A DNA stretch of 27,995 nt from assembly GCA_022376515.1 (NCBI GenBank), contig WTXI01000417.1, forward strand, positions 1 to 27,995, in the 5' to 3' direction. This DNA comes from Lactifluus volemus (Eukaryota > Basidiomycota > Agaricomycetes > Russulales > Russulaceae). Below are positions 21,651 through 27,995 of the stretch, one piece after another. The notes beneath the pieces were generated by a model. The model worked only from the letters and a program-made list of their open reading frames with translations, was not told the DNA's origin and did not search any database. Position 1 is the first letter of the stretch; each line of letters begins with the position of its first letter. Made by a program: the position numbers and the translations under genes.

Positions 21651-24600
21651 TTACTTCTTCCTACTATACACGGCGTAGTCTACTCCCTCATCTTGAGGGT
21701 CCCGAGAAGACAATAACTTACCTAGAGGCACAATATGTGCCTCACAGATAGCAGAGAAATAGAACTCGTGCTCAGAGTTGTGGGGAAGAACGAGGTTGTG
21801 GGCAATCTCGTGCGCCAGCGTGAAATACCTTTCGAAGACACATCAGCCAGCTGCCAGTGGTAAAGCATAAACCTTGGGAACCGTACCAGGAAATAAAGGC
21901 TTTGCTGAAATCACCTTGCTGGACTTCATGATCGTCTGAAAGATACAACTAAGAATGAAGGTTGGAGAAGCGTAGCAACTCTGAACGTACGCCAGGCTTC
22001 GTAGTATCGTAAATTCATGAATAAACTTCCGCCCCTATTGAACGCGACAAGTTGCCCTTCAGTATCGGCAAATATGTGCAAACTACTCGGCGGGATCTTG
22101 TAAACTGCCACCAGGGGATTGAGTACATAGATGAAGCGGGCAAGCGCATCGCGTTTGCGTTGAATGAGCGTATCACGCTCTGGAAGATCTGTAAATACGA
22201 GAGGTCGATGTTTGGTCACTGAGGTCAGTAAAAAAAATCGTACCCTCTGCTGCGAAAACCTGCACACCACCCATACTACCTATATTTGACGATTGTAAGC
22301 GGATAAAAGGATCATACAGAACGCTGCCAGTGAAACACGTGCCGACAAATTGAGGTCCCCCGTCCGACCAGAAACATCGCAGTATCCCTCGTCCAGCGAC
22401 TCCTTTATTACTTGCATCTCCTCTCGGTTCCGTAGTAGATTATTCCTCTCAGGCGCACATGCCTTGAAGCCATGTCGATGTTGTTGGCTAGTTGATACGG
22501 GGCATGAGATGATTACCAGCGTGTCATACTTGCAAAACGTACCGATGTTGCTCAGTGGAGTGACAATAGGGCCAGGTCGAGAACTAGGTTGAGAAGACTG
22601 GGCGAGTGGCCTTGATGGCCCCGGAAGGGAAACGCTTCCAGGCATGGCAGGGTATGGTGGTGGTGATACCTCTCTTTTTGAGGTGCCTGGTTTCGGGCGC
22701 AGAAAGCGCCCAAGATCACTTATTGTGGAAGTCGGGCGTTTCGGGGCTTGTTCAAGACCAGTCTTTTGCGGAACTGGAGCTATAGCCCCCGGCCCACCAG
22801 TTGGCGCGGACATAATCTTTGTGTGCGGATCTTGTACAGCCATGTCCGAATCCGACACCAATGTAGCCCTTGATTCCCTCTTTGCTTTCTCGGTGGCTTC
22901 GCGCTCAGCATTCTGCCGTCGTAGAATCCTGTCGACTAGCGAAGAAGGCCAAATAAGTCAGCCGTCTAAGGAAGACAACGAATGGAAAGGGTTGTACCAT
23001 TATATCCCCGCCGCTTGAGAGCCTTTAGATCGGTCGAGAGGATGGTCATGAATAAAAGGGCATCATTGACCTTGTGTGACTCAAGATGAACCGGCATAAT
23101 GAAATTGAGACCCTAGGGATCATCAAAAGAACGAAATCACTCTTCCATCAGTGTACTCACTCGTACATGTCTACTTGGGTATTTTCAGCAAGCCAGAGTT
23201 CAATCGGGCCCATACGTTCTCGGTTAGCGACTGCGGATGCATCGTAGCTCTCAGAACAGTGGATGTCCCCATGACGCAATGACTTTGTGATCGAGAGCTT
23301 TCCAAAGACTCTCACGACGAAGTTCTTTTCTTCATTTAGCCAATTCAACGAGATTTTGGTACGAGATTGGGAGTGTTCGTGGAGGAAAAGAGGGAGTCGC
23401 TCGAGAATCAGTTGTCTAGTTCTGGCACCAACCGGTGAGGAAGGATTTTCAGCCGACATTCTATAATCTTCCCTGACCAAGGAGCTCAGGTGCGGAGAAC
23501 CCAAGAAGATGTATAGATCTGGAAATAAGTCAGCAAAGCAGGAAGGGTCAAAATCACCAGGGTGGGTACCTTCTAGGAGGTCTTCTTGCGGAGCGCAAAA
23601 CACGCGGTCACCAAAACGCTGGTATGCGTTGTTATCATCTGCGATAGCGATTTTACTGGGCTGAAGCAAGTCATCTTGAAAATCCCAGTCATCGTCATCC
23701 CCCTCGCTCGAGATTTACCGCCGGCTCTCTTCACACGTCGCGAACCAAGGAGCACATTCGACCGCTTCATTCGGTTAATTGTCCCAGCCTTAAGAAGATA
23801 CTTATTCACGGCGAGATTGCGAAGCTCGAAAATATAGCTGATAAAGGATTGTTTGGAAAGAGTGTTTCGGAAGCTTCATTTACACTTACTTCTCACGGCC
23901 ATTGGCAAGCTGATAAAATTGCCGTGGGTTTGCTAACAAAATTTGTGCGATCTCCTCTACGGATGGCTGTTGCTTGGCGCCACAGTCTGCTAGAAACCTG
24001 TTGGCGCGCGGGCCAAAATCTACAAAGGCGAAGAGTTTCGAATAAAGTTCCCCGCCTCCTTTTCCAGAAAAGTAGCACTGAACGGGTTGCAGTCTTTGGA
24101 TCGCCCCATCCTTTCCTGTAGACTTGACGGGTACGAAGGGTGTAGATGACAACTTATGTATTTCGGCCTGTAAGAACTCTGTGAGGCAATGAGTGATGGA
24201 ACTTTGAATAGAAATAGATAAAAGAGCCTACCACGACCGGACAAAACCTCGAACCACTGGCGTGCCGTTGCCTCGTCTTCTGGCGGAGACCTCTCTAAAA
24301 GAGTTACAAGTTCGGAGGTTGGGGGGTGTCTTATAAGCTTCAGTTTACTGGCAGTTCCGTCTGGAAGTGACGGATCGATAACAGAGAAACCTAGCGCTGC
24401 CCATTCGGGGCCAGCATATAGCTGTTGTGCATCGTTCAGATAAAGAAAAAAAACTGACAAGAGTAATCTCTCACCTCAAACGGTTTCGCTAACGATCGTT
24501 CCGAACCACGGACTGCGGGAACAAAAGCGAGATCTCGGTATGTATTAGGATCATAATCAGAATACTTGAGGGATAGGCTGTCCAAAAAGAAGGTCAGTGC

Positions 24601-27600
24601 CTTCTCCCGCACGGAGGGATTGTCCGAAGCAGCAATCGTGAGGATTTCCGACAGGGGAGGTGCGCGTCTGAGACCCAAAGAAAAAAGGAATTTAGCTGGC
24701 CATTTAATATAAGTCACCCGAGTTAAACAACCACAGTACGCCTTGAGAACTTGCCTTCGTCGGATGATGGTTTCCATCGATTATCGACACCCCAGTCAAT
24801 GTTAGGTAGGCCAAGCTCACGAAATATTTCAACAGGTTCATAGAGGTCCATGGCCTTATACCGTTGAACTTTCCGACCAGTAGCTGACTGTGTCAGTTGC
24901 TCTTTTCCAGCCCCCTCCTTCGTAAACGCAGATGTATGTCGTAAACGCTCAAATTCCTGTGGTGAGAGGGTCGATTGAATGGATACCAGGTACTTGACGA
25001 GATCAAAAATAGTCCAGTCTCCCGTTTTGATCATTCTGATAAACTAGATTGGTGAGTCGTCTCAAATGAAGAACCAAGGCGACCTATCAAACACAATCTG
25101 CAATTCCACGTGCTTGCGAACACCGATTGATTGTAGTACCTTCTCCAATATGCCCTTGACGACAACTCCAGATGGCATAGTGACAATGGGAAGATCTCGG
25201 AACAGGTTTACACTAGAAAAGTAAGCTTGATCTGGTACCTTGAGACCGGCGGATGTTGGTATGCAAGATTTTGAACTCAACATCTTGACTACCTCTTCCT
25301 GGCCAGTTTTGGGTAGTGATGGCCAAGCTCGAGCAAGCGCTGTCAAGACGCGTTCTGCCCAGGGAGCAGACTGTGTGATATTGTACTCAGAATTGCCAGC
25401 AGCCACCTCTGGATCAGTCACATGTGCAAGCCAATCAACGATAGTTAGTTGTTCCAAGGAAAGACGGCTGCGAGGTCATCTGGATCAAACGACCTGGTGA
25501 TAATTGTGGGAAGTAGGGTACTTGGCACAGGCCCTTCAGTTGGAATAATCGCCCCACCGGTCCTAGAATTTATGAAGGTTCGGGCATCAGAAAACTTGAT
25601 GATCTTCTCCGGGGCCCAGTGATCGATACAACAAGCGCATCCAGCAGCTGCGATCTCCCTTGTAGAAGGCTGGGATTGTTTCCTTTCTTGTGAACACCAA
25701 CCCACCACTTGAGGCATGCAATGGCTTCCGTCTCGGAAAGAGGCCTCAAGCGAAGTTCATTGAGTACTTCAACAAATGTTATGTGTTTGATCATTCCTCG
25801 CGTACGGAGAGCATCGACCATTGTCCTTGCACCGTTCACCACGTTTTCGGAGATCACAGGCAGGCGCTTGAGAAAACCGGAGAATTCCGGATCAGGGAAG
25901 TAGACAAGGCTGGCGCTCCGAATACCTTCTGAGGAGATGATCGAGAACTGGTGGGTAGTCGCACAATTAAAAAAGGCGGCTTCCATCGACTTGGATACCA
26001 GGGGAGATGGAGTGGAAGGGTGGAACGTGAAGAACTTGAGCGCGTGAAGGACGCGTCCTCGTAGACTTGTCTGAATTTCCTCGTGAGGAAGTCCACCTGG
26101 GCCATTCGCCTCCGCTAAGGCATCCCAATGTTTCTTGACGGCTTCTAATTCGATCTCATATGCAAAACGTGCGAGAAAGCCGCCAACATAAAGCAGCTCC
26201 TTATTCCAGACTGAGGAATGTGATCAGATTCTGCAAGGGAATAGGGGAGAAGGCACTAACCTGCCACGTTGCGATCGCTAGGGTAAAGAGATAAGTCTGT
26301 AAGTGCAGAGAGGGCAGCAAGAAAAAACATACACCAAGTCAATGGACTCGCGCTCTACTGTCGGAATAAAGCGCGTCGCCATATGCCCTCCAATACCGGT
26401 CGTTTGCCCCGTTGAATGGCCCTTTGGGAAATGAGTCCCCTCAACGAAGATGGTAGAAAAATGACTTACAATGAACACCCGAGCGAACCCAGTGCTGTAG
26501 AGAGAGTTAACGTGAAGTTCATTCTGGCTCAATAAACCAACAAACCCTTCCAAATCGGCTCGAAGACCTTGAAACACACTCCCAGTAGCGTATGCTGTTT
26601 TCTTCTCCGCTCGACGCTTGAATCATATTCATACTTCCCCGTCTGAGTAAATGTAATTATTAGAAAAGAAATAGGTGAGTGATAATGATAAGCTCACATA
26701 TATCAGCTCGTAGCGCAGTCGGCTAGGGGGATTCTTTTTCGTTGAATGGAGCAGTTCGGCTGTCATTTTCTTATTTAGTCGGACATCGACATTTGCAGAG
26801 AAGATCTTCAGGTCAACGCTCGAATAATGTATCTCCAAAAGGTCGATCGACTCCTTGGGCAAGGGTGGTGGTAGAGGCGTTGATTTTTCCTTGGTGTTGA
26901 AGACCCGAATCCAGAGAAAAGCGACGAGAAGAATCCGCTGGTTTGATGGGACACTGCGTTTAGTATATCGGACCCATGGGTAGCAGAGGGTTTTTCTGAG
27001 CCAACACTATACACCCATCGAGCTACTTCGGCCTTGATGTGAAGCGCTGAACGAATTTAAGATGCAGTCATTTCCTCCTAGAGACAAGAAAGATCTAACT
27101 CACGCGTACTCTGGATTGATTTGATTGTCATCATGCCCTCTGGGCTTGTGCTCTTGAGACCTTTCAGCATTGGGACTTCTATTGGAGCGCCGCCTTCCTT
27201 TGAAAACCGAACCAGCTGTTTGTTATCAAGGTATACGCTAACTTGAGAAAGAGACGTCATGAACGTAATCGAAGAAACCAGGAAACGAGTAAAATCAAAG
27301 GCAGGGGGTATAGGACCAGGTTCCCTAAGAGTCATTTGAAAAGTGGTCCACCGATCTACGGATTCATCTCCCGAAAGTGGTATAGTTCCGCGGCGGACAA
27401 GAAGCTGAAATCACTCTTGTTAACACAAGTACAGTGTACAAGGAAAGGCTAACCTGGTCCTTCTCGTCCTTCCAATAGAAGTTCATCCATTGACCTTGTG
27501 TGGACAACTTGATTGTTGCAGCTTAGCGAGACTGAGATTGACGTACCTCCTGAGAAGACCCATGGCTTCTCAGTCACCGAGAACAAGCTGTAGAAGCCTG

Positions 27601-27995
27601 TTGGCAGATGAGTAAGAAAGTCGATGGTTTCGATGAATGCTTCAAACCTACCTACGCCGAAAGCGCCAATCTTTTCCTCGTCGGGATTGCCCTCAGCTAA
27701 AACACCGTTAGTAGGCGGCGGCGATAACTGCGGACCCTTGCATACCGATCTTCTTGAGCCGAGTCCAATCCTCGTCCCTGAAGTGTTGGCCATCATTCTT
27801 GAAGGTCCACTGGTGAACCTGCATGGATGATAAAAAGGCCGCAATGAGAAACACGCCAATTAGTCCACATGAAAGAGCACATGCCGGTGCTGTTTTCAGG
27901 TCCGGAAGATCTCCTTGGCTGGTTCCTCATCGGTCTGGTTGTCATCCCGTTTCTCTCGGATAGATAACTTTCAGTTTCGAAACGGATCTCGACTG
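21651..27995 (-). CDS. Giant fungal DUF3684-type protein: HSP90/sacsin-like ATPase with C-terminal HExxH motif (5' end outside window)
   Basis: Twenty-five exons in the window, about 5.06 kb coding: 27995-27885, 27818-27746, 27696-27652, 27597-27547, 27494-27454, 27404-27104, 27046-26698, 26642-26546, 26494-26470, 26421-26333, 26277-26261, 26210-25084, 25035-24755, 24695-24475, 24421-24232, 24178-23890, 23837-23570, 23518-23161, 23112-22998, 22935-22543, 22487-22339, 22279-22244, 22188-21991, 21935-21882, 21828-21651. The GHKL nucleotide site shows TFKNDGQHF and IGAFGVGFYSLFSV; the preceding N-box lies outside the window. Conserved blocks follow: HMATRFIPTVERESIDL, ELLYVGGFLARF, SAPWAERVL, LRHGDIHCSESYD, STDLKALKRRGYN. 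A Pro/Ser-rich linker leads to a C-terminal domain with HEIAHNLVLPH (21780-21812) and HEFYFSAICE. The family name is from memory and the function is unknown. Ten one-base frame losses occur; introns 27819-27884 and 24696-24754 are GC-AG. The frame closes at every other junction. Confidence 0.88.
24696..24754 (-). other. GC-AG intron in the giant ATPase gene
   Basis: The donor is the canonical GC-type sequence GCAAGT after GAAG, and the acceptor is GGCCAG; length 59 nt. Splicing joins SSDE to AKFLFSLGLRR in phase. Read-through ends at a stop within the intron. Confidence 0.92.
27819..27884 (-). other. GC-AG intron after the acidic linker of the giant ATPase gene
   Basis: The donor is GCATGT after ACCG, the acceptor ATGCAG, length 66 nt, phase 0. 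It joins LKTAP to VHQWTFKNDG. The GT donor alternative in phase 0 would leave only 36 nt. Two one-base losses just upstream make this call slightly less secure than the others. Confidence 0.75.

Noticed and set aside
22644..23018. 124-codon plus-strand frame
   Set aside because: It is antisense to the Pro/Ser-rich linker exon of the giant ATPase gene.
26701..26730. Sequence resembling the 5' part of a tRNA (CTCGTAGCGCAGTCGGCTAGG)
   Set aside because: It is coding on the minus strand (PPSRLRYELIY) within an exon of the giant ATPase gene, and no acceptor stem or T-arm follows.

Overview
The window reads as nuclear DNA of a filamentous fungus, most likely an Agaricomycotina-type basidiomycete. 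Nine protein genes can be spliced by hand. They carry about 68 short introns, mostly 48-60 nt with CTAAC/CTAAT-like branch points, and lie on both strands with no operon structure. The organism assignment is an inference from intron density, intron size and gene content. No RNA gene, CRISPR array, insertion sequence or prophage was seen.

Layout: (1) 1-885, minus, 3' part of the HIS2-type histidinol-phosphatase, cut by the window edge, with a TGACTCA general-control (Gcn4/CPC1-type) site 94 nt upstream of its start. (2) 2660-4715, minus, mitochondrial electron-transfer-flavoprotein:ubiquinone oxidoreductase. (3) 6870-8364, plus, nine-exon PQ-loop membrane protein. (4) 8507-11204, minus, twelve-exon ORC3. 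(5) 11462-12425, minus, and 12864-13723, plus: two divergent paralogous secreted Kre9/KNH-type, probably GPI-anchored wall proteins sharing a 438-bp promoter. (6) 14627-16366, plus, the nonsense-mediated-decay factor UPF3. (7) about 17165-18131, plus, a heavily decayed MSP1/ATAD1-type AAA ATPase pseudogene. (8) 18575-20335, plus, a COMT-type O-methyltransferase. (9) 21651 to beyond 27995, minus, a giant fungal protein with an HSP90/sacsin-like ATPase domain, which I place in the DUF3684 family from memory, and a C-terminal HExxHxxxxxH motif.

The genes are unrelated housekeeping or cell-surface functions, so no pathway ties the window together. The two wall-protein paralogs are the only local gene family.

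Three cross-cutting observations stand out. First, twelve reading-frame breaks in otherwise conserved coding sequence are all exactly one base short, mostly in short homopolymers, and ten of them fall in the giant gene. Consensus error is the likeliest cause, so that gene would be missed or fragmented by automatic annotation. Second, GC-AG introns are unusually frequent: five are well supported by homology and phase, a sixth is probable, and a seventh is fossilised in the pseudogene. Third, the giant ATPase with its zincin-like C-terminus is the most interesting uncharacterised protein here.
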